DNA of 14,693 nt from UBA1189 sp045612925 (GTDB lineage: Bacteria; Bacteroidota; Bacteroidia; Bacteroidales; Bacteroidaceae). Location of the stretch: NCBI GenBank assembly GCA_045612925.1, contig JAZKZX010000015.1, positions 1 through 14,693 on the forward strand, read 5' to 3'. Below are positions 6,840-13,737 of this stretch, one piece after another (the stretch's first letter is position 1; each line of letters begins with the position of its first letter). The notes under the pieces are model-generated. The model made no database searches and had not been told where the DNA came from. It saw only the letters and a list, made by a program, of their open reading frames with translations. The position numbers and the translations under genes are program-made.

Positions 6840-7925
6840 TTAGAAAAACAGGTGAATGATACGGCTCAATGCTACATACAACGCTGATGCGCCACAAAGG
6901 CCAAGTGCGATGATTCCACAGAGTATCCAGATACGCTCTTGCTTTGAACGCCCCTCTTTGACTACAATTTCTTGGGTGACGGGAGCTGCGGGAGCCACCT
7001 CCTCAAGCTTTGTCTTATTCACGAAGTCAATGGCTGTGATGAGATTCATGTCATTCTCATTGATTAGAGGCTTGTACTTGGCAAACTTGACGAGATCTGA
7101 CATCTGGAACAGCGTGCGCAACTCACCAATCCATACCTTATCGGGTTGCTCATTGAGCTGCTCGATAATCTCATCGGAAGTCATCTCCATAGCATTAAAT
7201 CCGAAACGCTCTTCCATGTAGGTGCGCAAGGTATCGGTCAGCTCGGTGTAGTACTGCTTCACATCGTCGCGCTGCCAGCTCTTCTCTTCCCTGATGCGTT
7301 CCATCTCCTTAAGTGCCACTTGATGCGCGGGGAGTTTGGGGGCTATGGTCACGCGCTTGAGGATGGGCTTGTCATCATTGTAACGCTTCACAAGATATAA
7401 CACAAGTACCACGATACCTGCCACTAACACAATAGCAAGCAGTAGCAGCCATAGGTCGGCAAAGGTGAGCTTTACATGTACCACATCCTTGATAGGATAG
7501 ATAGCCTCAACTTGTGTAGTATCAATTGGGAAATGATATACCATCAGTGCTAACGCGTTAGAGCTATAGCTCTGACTGTCTACAAGTACCTCGAAGGGAG
7601 GAATATAGTAGAATGCCGAGTCAAATGAGGTGACCATATACTCCTGACTCACGAGCATCTGCTGCTTCTTGTTCAGGTACTGTGTATCTACTTTCACATC
7701 TCCCACAATCTCTATGCCAGGCATCAATAGTCCGTCGTTAAAGGCGGGCATTACCAACTCACTCTCAATAGGGCAACTCACTTCAAGCTTCACCTTGGTT
7801 TGCTCACCAATATAGAGCTGCAGCGAGTCGATGCTGGCATTGATGGTGACCTGGGCTGCTGCATAAGAAGTAAAGCAGAGCACAAGGAAGAGCACACTTA
7901 AAAACTTATAGAAAACTTTCATCAT
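6840..7925 (-). CDS. Bat-operon membrane protein, BatD-like N-terminus and DUF4381-like C-terminal half
   Basis: A 361-residue protein with a signal peptide (about residues 1-24, likely cut near AAA-Q). An extracytoplasmic beta-rich region with a BatD-like start (VTINASIDSLQLYIGEQTKVKLEV) is followed by a membrane helix at about 156-179. Next is a charged cytoplasmic region of about 150 residues (KEMERIREEKSWQRDDVKQY and EERFGFNAMEMTSDE are typical of DUF4381-type proteins), and a C-terminal membrane helix at about 333-355. Its first codon overlaps the DUF58 stop by one base (TGATG), a sign of translational coupling; a second ATG follows at once and could be the true start. Molecular role unknown. 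By position, between a DUF58 protein and BatA, it probably forms part of a MoxR-VWA envelope complex. Naming it batD would be too strong, because true BatD is longer and comes after batB/batC. Confidence 0.75.
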   Translation of the reverse strand: MMKVFYKFLSVLFLVLCFTSYAAAQVTINASIDSLQLYIGEQTKVKLEVSCPIESELVMPAFNDGLLMPGIEIVGDVKVDTQYLNKKQQMLVSQEYMVTSFDSAFYYIPPFEVLVDSQSYSSNALALMVYHFPIDTTQVEAIYPIKDVVHVKLTFADLWLLLLAIVLVAGIVVLVLYLVKRYNDDKPILKRVTIAPKLPAHQVALKEMERIREEKSWQRDDVKQYYTELTDTLRTYMEERFGFNAMEMTSDEIIEQLNEQPDKVWIGELRTLFQMSDLVKFAKYKPLINENDMNLITAIDFVNKTKLEEVAPAAPVTQEIVVKEGRSKQERIWILCGIIALGLCGASALYVALSRIIHLFF

Positions 7926-8794
7926 CAGTTTCGTTTTGCAAAAAGGTTAATCAACGCCTTCACATAATCCTGGTCGGTACGCACCGAGATGGAGTCGACT
8001 CCCGACTTGCTGAATGTATCTCTCAGACGCACCTGACTCTCTATCCACCACTTACGATGTAGTGTACGCACCTTTCGCGACGAGGTGTCTACATAGACCT
8101 CTTCGCCACTCTCAGGATCGACCATCTTCATCAGTCCCACATCGGACAACTCCTCTACACGCTTGTCATACACCTGTATAGCCACCACATCGTGTTTACG
8201 ATTGGCTATGGTGAGGGCATTCTTGAAATCGCGTTCCTCAATGAAATCGCTCAGCACAAATGTCGTACAGCGTTTCTTGATTGCATTGGTCAGATACTGC
8301 AGAGCTACGGTGAGGTCGGTCTGCTTACTCTCAGGTTTGAAACCAAGCACCTCGCGTATGATATAGAGGATATGTTTGCGTCCCTTCTGAGGAGGGATAA
8401 ACTTCTCTATACGATCAGTAAAGAAGATGGCACCTATCTTGTCATTGTTTTGTATCGCGGCAAAAGCCAGTGTCGCAGCAATCTCGGCCACCATATCCTT
8501 CTTGTACATACCCGATGTACCAAAGTCAAGGCTCGACGACATGTCTACAAGCAACATAACTGTCATCTCACGCTCCTCCTCAAACACCTTCACATAGGGT
8601 TTGTTGAATCGTGCCGTTACATTCCAGTCAATATCGCGTACATCATCGCCATACTGGTACTCACGCACCTCAGAGAAAGCCATACCCCTACCCTTGAACG
8701 CAGAGTGATACTGTCCGGCAAAGATATTGCTCGACAAGCCTCGCGTCTTAATCTCAATCTTGCGTACCTTCTTGATTAGTTCGTTCGCTTCCAT
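7925..8794 (-). CDS. DUF58 domain protein (VWA-like), MoxR partner
   Basis: A 289-residue soluble protein. The DUF58 signature is clear: GRGMAFSEVREYQYGDDVRDIDWNVTAR in pieces, i.e. FSEVREY at 40-46, GDDVRDIDW at 49-57 and TARF at 60-63. A MIDAS-like DMSSS follows at 84-88, marking the VWA-type fold, and VLSDF is found later. DUF58 proteins are almost always coded next to MoxR ATPases and are presumed clients or co-factors; no enzymatic activity is known. It has no membrane segment, unlike longer DUF58 proteins with two N-terminal helices, as expected for the short Bacteroidetes form. The start ATG at 8794 is the only good one. Unusually, 175 bases holding an inverted repeat separate it from moxR, while it overlaps the next gene by one base. 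Confidence 0.9.
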   Translation of the reverse strand: MEANELIKKVRKIEIKTRGLSSNIFAGQYHSAFKGRGMAFSEVREYQYGDDVRDIDWNVTARFNKPYVKVFEEEREMTVMLLVDMSSSLDFGTSGMYKKDMVAEIAATLAFAAIQNNDKIGAIFFTDRIEKFIPPQKGRKHILYIIREVLGFKPESKQTDLTVALQYLTNAIKKRCTTFVLSDFIEERDFKNALTIANRKHDVVAIQVYDKRVEELSDVGLMKMVDPESGEEVYVDTSSRKVRTLHRKWWIESQVRLRDTFSKSGVDSISVRTDQDYVKALINLFAKRN

Positions 8795-8801
8795 AACTTT
8801 G
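8772..8801 (+). promoter_or_regulatory. Consensus-like promoter facing against the bat operon
   Basis: TTG at 8772-8774, a 19-base spacer and TAACTTTG at 8794-8801 fit the Bacteroidetes -33/-7 pattern, with the same spacing and the same -7 box as the moxR promoter. It points rightward, away from the DUF58 start codon it overlaps, and would transcribe the inverted repeat at 8806-8919 and then antisense to moxR. About half such a match could be expected by chance in a window of this size, so it is only a candidate. Confidence 0.35.
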
Positions 8802-8805
8802 GGAG

Positions 8806-8919
8806 TTCAGAAGTTCAGGAGTTTTCGCTTTGCTCAGGAGTTCAGACGATTGTATGGCTACTGTATCAGTCATCACATTCGTCAGTACTATTGTACTACT
8901 GACTCCTGTAACTTCTGAA
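8806..8919. repeat. Inverted repeat with GGAGTTCAG-type units between moxR and the DUF58 gene
   Basis: The 8795-8969 gap has no gene. The arm 8806-8822 (core CAGAAGTTCAGGAGT) is complementary to 8902-8919 with one unpaired base, giving about 17 pairs. Related units occur again nearby: CAGGAGTTCAGAC at 8835-8847 resembles the complement of the 8930-8945 region, and GTCAG (8881-8885) can pair with CTGAC (8899-8903). GGAGTTCAG-like words occur at least twice directly. This looks like a small interspersed, possibly MITE-like repeat, or the body of a structured RNA. No open frame of note is present. Confidence 0.6.
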
Positions 8920-8969
8920 AAGCATTTGTCTGCACTCCCGAACTACCGACTCCTATACTCCTTAAATTA

Positions 8970-9965
8970 TTAGGGTACTTCAACCTTGTTCAGAATCTGA
9001 CTGATGATCTCTTCAGCAGTGAGGTTGCTTGCCTCAGCCTCGTAAGAGAGACCGATACGATGACGCAACACATCGTGAGCCACCGCACGCACATCCTCGG
9101 GGATTACATAGCCACGACGCTTGATGAAGGCATATGAGCGGGCTGCGAGCGCCAAACTGATAGAGGCACGGGGCGAGCCACCGAACGATATCATGTCTTT
9201 CAAATCCTTCAAACCATACTTCTCGGGATAGCGGGTAGCAAACACGATGTCAGCGATGTAACGCTCAATCTTCTCATCGATATACACCTCTCTCACCACC
9301 TCACGAGCCTTCATAATCTCTTCGGCCTTCATGATGGGACGCACCTCATACTTCTCGCCATTGATATTTTGACGGATGATACGCATCTCCTCTTCCAACT
9401 TAGGATAGTCGATGACAACCTTCAGCATGAAGCGGTCTACCTGTGCCTCGGGCAACGGATAGGTACCCTCCTGTTCAATGGGGTTTTGTGTAGCGAGTAC
9501 AAGGAAAGGCTCGGGCAGACGGAAGGTATCCTTACTCAATGTCACCTGACGCTCCTGCATGGCCTCGAGCAATGCACTCTGCACCTTGGCCGGAGCACGG
9601 TTTATCTCATCGGCCAATACGAAGTTGGCAAAGATAGGTCCCTTCTTCGAGATGAAGGTCTCGTCCTTCTGACTATAGATCATGGTACCTACCACATCGG
9701 CAGGCAACAAGTCGGGGGTAAACTGTATACGGCTATACTGGGCATCGATAAGCTGCGCCAATGTTTTAATAGCCAAAGTCTTTGCCAAACCTGGCACACC
9801 CTCGAGCAACACATGGCCATCGGCCAACAAGCCAATAAGCAATGACTCTACCAAATGCTTTTGACCAACGATTACTTGGTCCATACCAGCCATCAGATTG
9901 GTGATAAAGCCACTCTGACGCTCAATCTTCTCATTCAATTCGCGGATGTCAATCATTCCAGCCAT
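8970..9965 (-). CDS. moxR: MoxR-family AAA+ ATPase
   Basis: A 331-residue cytoplasmic AAA+ ATPase of the MoxR class, presumed to act as a chaperone or assembly factor for VWA-domain partners. Walker A is GVPGLAKT at residues 56-63, Walker B is FVLADEINRAP at about 115-125, sensor 1 lies in the ATQNPIEQEGTYPLPEAQ region, and a DRF arginine-finger-like segment and the lid domain follow, the latter with FGGSPRASISLALAARS (sensor 2 arginine). All catalytic parts are present and the length is normal. The ATG at 9965 gives MAGMIDIREL; an ATG three codons later is an alternative. It is the first gene of the leftward operon with its own promoter, diverging from holA. The 175-base gap to the DUF58 gene is the only large gap in the operon. 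Confidence 0.95.
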   Translation of the reverse strand: MAGMIDIRELNEKIERQSGFITNLMAGMDQVIVGQKHLVESLLIGLLADGHVLLEGVPGLAKTLAIKTLAQLIDAQYSRIQFTPDLLPADVVGTMIYSQKDETFISKKGPIFANFVLADEINRAPAKVQSALLEAMQERQVTLSKDTFRLPEPFLVLATQNPIEQEGTYPLPEAQVDRFMLKVVIDYPKLEEEMRIIRQNINGEKYEVRPIMKAEEIMKAREVVREVYIDEKIERYIADIVFATRYPEKYGLKDLKDMISFGGSPRASISLALAARSYAFIKRRGYVIPEDVRAVAHDVLRHRIGLSYEAEASNLTAEEIISQILNKVEVP

Positions 9966-10040
9966 ATTTATTATAGTTTTAGTATTTTTATAGCAACACC
10001 ATTATTGATACTTGCAGAGCAGATAACTGCTTGCGAGTTG

Positions 10041-10070
10041 CAAAGTTAACAAATTCTTACCAAATGACAA
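10041..10070 (-). promoter_or_regulatory. Bacteroidetes-type promoter of the moxR-bat operon
   Basis: Read on the minus strand, TTG (10070-10068), 19 bases, then TAACTTTG (10048-10041) match the Bacteroidetes -33/-7 consensus closely. Transcription would start near 10035, leaving a leader of about 70 AT-rich bases before the moxR ATG. It lies in the 188-base gap (9966-10153) shared with holA, which holds no gene. Confidence 0.7.
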
Positions 10071-10101
10071 GGTTGTTTCTCTTCATTTAAAACATTTTCA
10101 C

Positions 10102-10109
10102 TATCTTTG
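10102..10109 (+). promoter_or_regulatory. Likely -7 box of the holA promoter
   Basis: TATCTTTG fits TAnnTTTG exactly and lies 44 bases before the holA ATG. The nearest upstream TTG (10073-10075) is 26 bases away, longer than the usual 19-22, so the -33 part is weak. The region upstream is AT-rich, as usual for promoters in this group. Confidence 0.6.
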
Positions 10110-10153
10110 TACATCAATCTCGAGTCTTAGACAACACAACTCGTGAAAACACT

Positions 10154-11170
10154 ATGGCAAAACAAGAAGTAACCTACGACAGCATTATAAAAGAGGTCAA
10201 TTCTCGTCAGTTTGCATCGGTATATTATCTGATGGGTGAGGAGTCTTATTACATAGATCGCCTCTCAGACTATATTGCCGAGAATGTATTGACCGAAGAG
10301 GAGCGTGGATTCAACCAGATGGTCATCTATGGTCGGGATACGGATATAGGCAGCATCATATCGGCAGCCAAGCGATACCCCATGATGGCAGAGCACCAGG
10401 TGATCATTGTCAAAGAAGCGCAAAACCTACACAACATCGACGAGCTCATCTACTATCTCCAAAAGCCCCAACCAACAACCGTGCTCGTATTCTGCCATAA
10501 GCATGGTACATTAGATCGTCGCAAAAAGGTAGCAACGGAGATAGAAAAGGTGGGACGCCTCTTCGAGTCAAAGAAGCTCAAGGAAACCATGTTGCCATCG
10601 TTCATCACCAACTATGTGAGAGCCAAAGGCTCTGCCATTGATGCCAAAGCAGCAAATATGATGGTGGAATGTATCGGTGCAGACCTCAACAGAATGGCGA
10701 GTGAGCTGGACAAACTCATCATTGCCAAGCCACAGAGCGATGCGCCCATCACCCCCGAGCTCGTAGAGGATTGCGTGGGCATCAGCAAAGACTATAATGT
10801 ATTTGAGTTGAAGAACGCACTCATGGTAAAGGATGTAGTAAAAGCCAACACCATTGCCAAGTATATGGAGGACAACAAGAAGACATTCGCCATGCCTATG
10901 GTGTTGTCTATGCTCTTCAACTTCTACTCCAATTTGATGATGGCCTACTATGCACCTGAAAAATCAGAGAATGGTATCGCCGCATATCTTGACTTGCGCA
11001 ATCCATGGCAAGCCAGAGAGTATCAAACTGCCATGAAATATTACACGGCCCGCAAGGTCATGTATATCATCAGTGACATACGCAAGTACGATGCCATATC
11101 GAAAGGCTACGGAGCCAATGCCACAGACAAGGGATTGCTTCGCGAACTGATATACCATATCTTACATTAA
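10154..11170 (+). CDS. holA: DNA polymerase III delta subunit
   Basis: A 338-residue clamp-loader subunit, which opens the beta sliding clamp during DNA replication. The N-terminal segment has the family opening (VYYLMGEESYYIDRLSDYI, residues 24-42). A RecA-like/AAA-like region follows with YPMMAEHQVIIVKEAQNL and TTVLVFCHKHGTLDRRKK, then the domain II helices with GADLNRMASELDKLII, and the C-terminal collar domain ending YHILH. As in all delta proteins, a functional Walker A motif is not seen. The length is usual for bacterial delta. The start ATG lies 44 bases after a TAnnTTTG box. The radical SAM gene starts 8 bases after its stop, so it is probably in the same transcript, though no functional link is known. 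Confidence 0.93.
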   Translation: MAKQEVTYDSIIKEVNSRQFASVYYLMGEESYYIDRLSDYIAENVLTEEERGFNQMVIYGRDTDIGSIISAAKRYPMMAEHQVIIVKEAQNLHNIDELIYYLQKPQPTTVLVFCHKHGTLDRRKKVATEIEKVGRLFESKKLKETMLPSFITNYVRAKGSAIDAKAANMMVECIGADLNRMASELDKLIIAKPQSDAPITPELVEDCVGISKDYNVFELKNALMVKDVVKANTIAKYMEDNKKTFAMPMVLSMLFNFYSNLMMAYYAPEKSENGIAAYLDLRNPWQAREYQTAMKYYTARKVMYIISDIRKYDAISKGYGANATDKGLLRELIYHILH

Positions 11171-11178
11171 TAGAGCGT

Positions 11179-12816
11179 ATGCGTCTCCTTTGGCTCGACC
11201 TCAACTGCTCATACGCGCATAGCTCATTGGCATTACCCGCAATACATGCTCAGGTGATGCACCGCACCGATATCGAGTGGACGGTGGTACGCACCACGAC
11301 AAGCGAAGCCATAGGTATGGCCGTCGATACCATCTATGCCCAGCGCCCCGATGTGATTGCTGCTACGGCATGGCTCTTCACCCACGAGCATCTGTTACAT
11401 ATCATCGCACGAGTCAAAGCACTATTGCCGCATGCTACCGTCATACTTGGAGGTCCCGAGTTCTTGGGCGACAATGAGCCATACCTCCACCATCACCCCG
11501 AGATAGATTGTGTATTGCGTGGCGAAGGCGAGGAGAGCTTTGCCCAATGGCTTGACAAGTGGAACAATCCCGAAGCATGGAACAACATTACAGGGCTATG
11601 CTATATACACAACGGCACATACCACGACAACGGCCTTGCTCGCGTGATGGACTTCGCCTCGCTGCACACCCCCGAAGAGAGTCCCCTATTCACTTGGAGC
11701 AAACCTTTCGTACAGGTGGAGACCACACGCGGATGTTTCAATAGCTGCGCCTTTTGTGTCAGTGGTATGGGCGACCCTATACGCACGCTACCATTAGAGG
11801 ATATACGCCGTCGTCTCGACCATATCCGAGCACAAGGCATACGCGATGTGCGCATCCTCGACCGCACCTTCAACTACCACCCGCGCCATGCCATCGAACT
11901 GCTACAGCTCTTCGCTGAATATCATCCCCACCTGAGATTTCACTTGGAGATGCACCCGGCGCTACTGCCTCAAAGTGTGCGCGAGGTACTATCAGAGATG
12001 CCCGACGGACTACTACACCTCGAAGCAGGCATACAGAGCCTACGCCAAGAGGTGCTCGACATGAGCACACGCAAGGGCACATTGAAGGAATCGCTCGACG
12101 GGCTACGCTTCCTTTGCTCTCTGCCCAACCTCATCACGCACGCCGACCTTATCGCAGGACTTCCTCTCTATACGCTCGAACAAATATACGAAGACATACA
12201 CACATTGGCAGAGTACCACGCCGGAGAGATACAGCTCGAATCACTCAAACTACTGCCTGGCACTGCGATGCGTCGCGACGCCGAGCAGCTTGGCATACGC
12301 TACTCTACCCTGCCACCCTACGAAGTGCTCGAGACCCATGCTATCACCAGTACTGAGTTGCAAGAGGCCCGTCGTCTATCGCGCCTGCTCGATGCCTACT
12401 ATAACACCTCAGCCTGGCAACACATCACAAGCAAGATCATGCTTTCCGAGCGAGACTTCATACACCGCTTCCTGCACCACCTCACCATACACAACTACAT
12501 AGACCAGCCCATGAGTCTTGAGCGACGCGGCGAACTGCTATACCTCTTCTGCCGCGAGCACTACCCCACCTACACGACAGATGTCACCATAGCATGGATC
12601 GAGGCAGGCATGTCACTCAAGAAACGCCCTGCCGAAGGTGTACGCACCAAGCATGTGCAGCCTTCCGAAACATGGCATATCATCTATGGCACATACACCG
12701 AAAGCCTACGCCTCTGCTTCTTACCTACAGATGAGCAAGGTCTTGGATATTGGTTTGGATACGACAGCACTTCGCAGTGCCCCACCCCCATATTTAAAGC
12801 CGTCAGCCTCTCCTAA
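11179..12816 (+). CDS. B12-binding-domain radical SAM protein, DUF4080-like
   Basis: A 545-residue protein with three parts. Residues 1-135 form a Rossmann-like B12-binding domain (MRLLWLDLNCSYAHSSLALP, then VILGGPEF at about 88-95 and a CVLRGEGEESF block). It lacks the DxHxxG motif, which many radical SAM members of this type also lack. The radical SAM domain is about 175-390, with the [4Fe-4S] cysteines Cys186, Cys190 and Cys193 in GCFNSCAFC, later LEAGIQSL and LIAGLPLYT strands, and SLKLLPGTAMRR. The C-terminal 150 residues look like the DUF4080 extension of this family. It should be a cytoplasmic enzyme using S-adenosylmethionine and possibly cobalamin; the substrate is unknown. Related groups include magnesium-protoporphyrin cyclase-like (BchE) and methylthiotransferase proteins, but no specific member is recognised. 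It probably shares a transcript with holA. The 57 bases after it (12817-12873) hold no clear terminator. Confidence 0.85.
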   Translation: MRLLWLDLNCSYAHSSLALPAIHAQVMHRTDIEWTVVRTTTSEAIGMAVDTIYAQRPDVIAATAWLFTHEHLLHIIARVKALLPHATVILGGPEFLGDNEPYLHHHPEIDCVLRGEGEESFAQWLDKWNNPEAWNNITGLCYIHNGTYHDNGLARVMDFASLHTPEESPLFTWSKPFVQVETTRGCFNSCAFCVSGMGDPIRTLPLEDIRRRLDHIRAQGIRDVRILDRTFNYHPRHAIELLQLFAEYHPHLRFHLEMHPALLPQSVREVLSEMPDGLLHLEAGIQSLRQEVLDMSTRKGTLKESLDGLRFLCSLPNLITHADLIAGLPLYTLEQIYEDIHTLAEYHAGEIQLESLKLLPGTAMRRDAEQLGIRYSTLPPYEVLETHAITSTELQEARRLSRLLDAYYNTSAWQHITSKIMLSERDFIHRFLHHLTIHNYIDQPMSLERRGELLYLFCREHYPTYTTDVTIAWIEAGMSLKKRPAEGVRTKHVQPSETWHIIYGTYTESLRLCFLPTDEQGLGYWFGYDSTSQCPTPIFKAVSLS

Positions 12817-12873
12817 GCCCACTGCTGAAGGAAAGGACTTGTGCCAATAGCTAAAAAGGCAACGGCAGAACCA

Positions 12874-13587
12874 TCACACCTTCGGAGGTAGGAGATCTGA
12901 TTGTACGTTAGTCATGCTCCCCCAGAGATTATAGCGAGCTTCGGGGTTGAGCTGTTCAAGGGTAGCGAGCACCTCGGCCATACGGCTACGGTTCGAAGCG
13001 TGCTCATGAGGACAATTCTTCTGTTGCTTCTTGTATTCATGCAGCTCGGCCAGACGCGTGATGTCGCGCTCTTCGATGCGGCAAAGGGGCCGTATGATGG
13101 TCATGTCAAACTTGTCCATCTTCAGCGCTGGTGGCATGGTAGAGAAAGCCCCCTGGAAGGTCATGTTCATCAGTAGCGTCACCAACACATCATCTTGGTG
13201 ATGTCCGAGGGCAATCTTATTGCACCCGTGCGCCTTGGCCGTCTCGAAGAGCGCCTTGCGCCTGTTCCATGAGCAGAGGAAGCAGGGCGACTTGCGAGTG
13301 TCAGTAGAGGCATCAAATGATGTCTCCACGATATGCATCTCTACACCAAGATTTCGAGCAAAGTCAATAAGATACCCAGTATCGCTCTGATAGGGGATGT
13401 TGGTCATCACCACATGAGCCGCCACGATAGAGAATCGCGGCTTGAGTACACGCACCCGGGCAGCCATCAGTTCGAGCAATGCCAACGAGTCCTTACCGCC
13501 CGATACGGCAATGAGTATACGGTCTCCCTCTTCGATGAGACCATACTCTGCCGCCGTCTTATGAAACTTATGACGGAGACGATGCAT
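12874..13587 (-). CDS. ttcA: TtcA-type tRNA 2-thiocytidine (C32) thiolase
   Basis: A 237-residue PP-loop ATPase that adenylates cytidine 32 of certain tRNAs before sulfur insertion. The ATP-binding loop is SGGKDS at residues 29-34. The pair Cys102/Cys105 (PCFLCSWNRR) and Cys192 (NCPHE) are the likely three ligands of the [4Fe-4S] cluster known in this family. The GHHQDD motif is at 129-134, and MTFQGAFSTMPP and RPLCRIEERDI match TtcA blocks. I set the start at the ATG at 13587. An in-frame ATG at 13650 adds 21 residues beginning with a run of V/F/I that is merely translated period-6 repeat, and family members start near MHRL-type sequence. The protein is shorter than E. coli TtcA (311 residues) mainly at the C-terminus, as is common in Bacteroidetes forms. 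It is convergent with the radical SAM gene. Confidence 0.9.
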   Translation of the reverse strand: MHRLRHKFHKTAAEYGLIEEGDRILIAVSGGKDSLALLELMAARVRVLKPRFSIVAAHVVMTNIPYQSDTGYLIDFARNLGVEMHIVETSFDASTDTRKSPCFLCSWNRRKALFETAKAHGCNKIALGHHQDDVLVTLLMNMTFQGAFSTMPPALKMDKFDMTIIRPLCRIEERDITRLAELHEYKKQQKNCPHEHASNRSRMAEVLATLEQLNPEARYNLWGSMTNVQSDLLPPKV

Positions 13588-13614
13588 GAGGATTTCTTCT
13601 TCGGTGCGCACTAT

Positions 13615-13733
13615 AAAAACGAAAACGATGACGAAAACGAAAACTAACAAACAATGACGAAGACGAAAGCGAAACAGTCATCCGGATGGGTATACATCCG
13701 GAGCATAGTCTTCGTTTTCGTCCTCGTCTTCGT
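13615..13733. repeat. Period-6 purine/pyrimidine inverted repeat between pyrD and ttcA, with terminator-like hairpin
   Basis: The left part (13615-13674) repeats words of the ACGAAA / GACGAA type with a six-base period; the right part (13709-13733) repeats TCGTTT / TCGTCT. GACGAAAGCGAA (13662-13673) pairs with 13711-13722, with one G/T position, and five further pairs form outward (13656-13660 with 13724-13728). In the centre TCCGGATG (13681-13688) pairs perfectly with CATCCGGA (13695-13702) around six bases. On the minus strand the structure follows the pyrD stop by about 10 bases and leads into a T-rich tract, so it may terminate pyrKD transcripts. The 150-base gap holds no gene, and no consensus promoter for ttcA was found. 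Confidence 0.65.
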
Positions 13734-13737
13734 ATAA

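Noticed and set aside
8192..8779. 195-codon open frame on the + strand, antisense to the DUF58 gene
   Set aside because: No motif; the minus strand carries the full DUF58 signature and MIDAS motif.
10121..10143. Hairpin CGAGT/ACTCG in the holA leader
   Set aside because: Five pairs around a 13-base loop are too weak to report as a regulatory element.
12817..12873. Terminator between the radical SAM gene and ttcA
   Set aside because: Only a four-pair TGCC/GGCA match with a 12-base loop and no T-run; I could not support a terminator.
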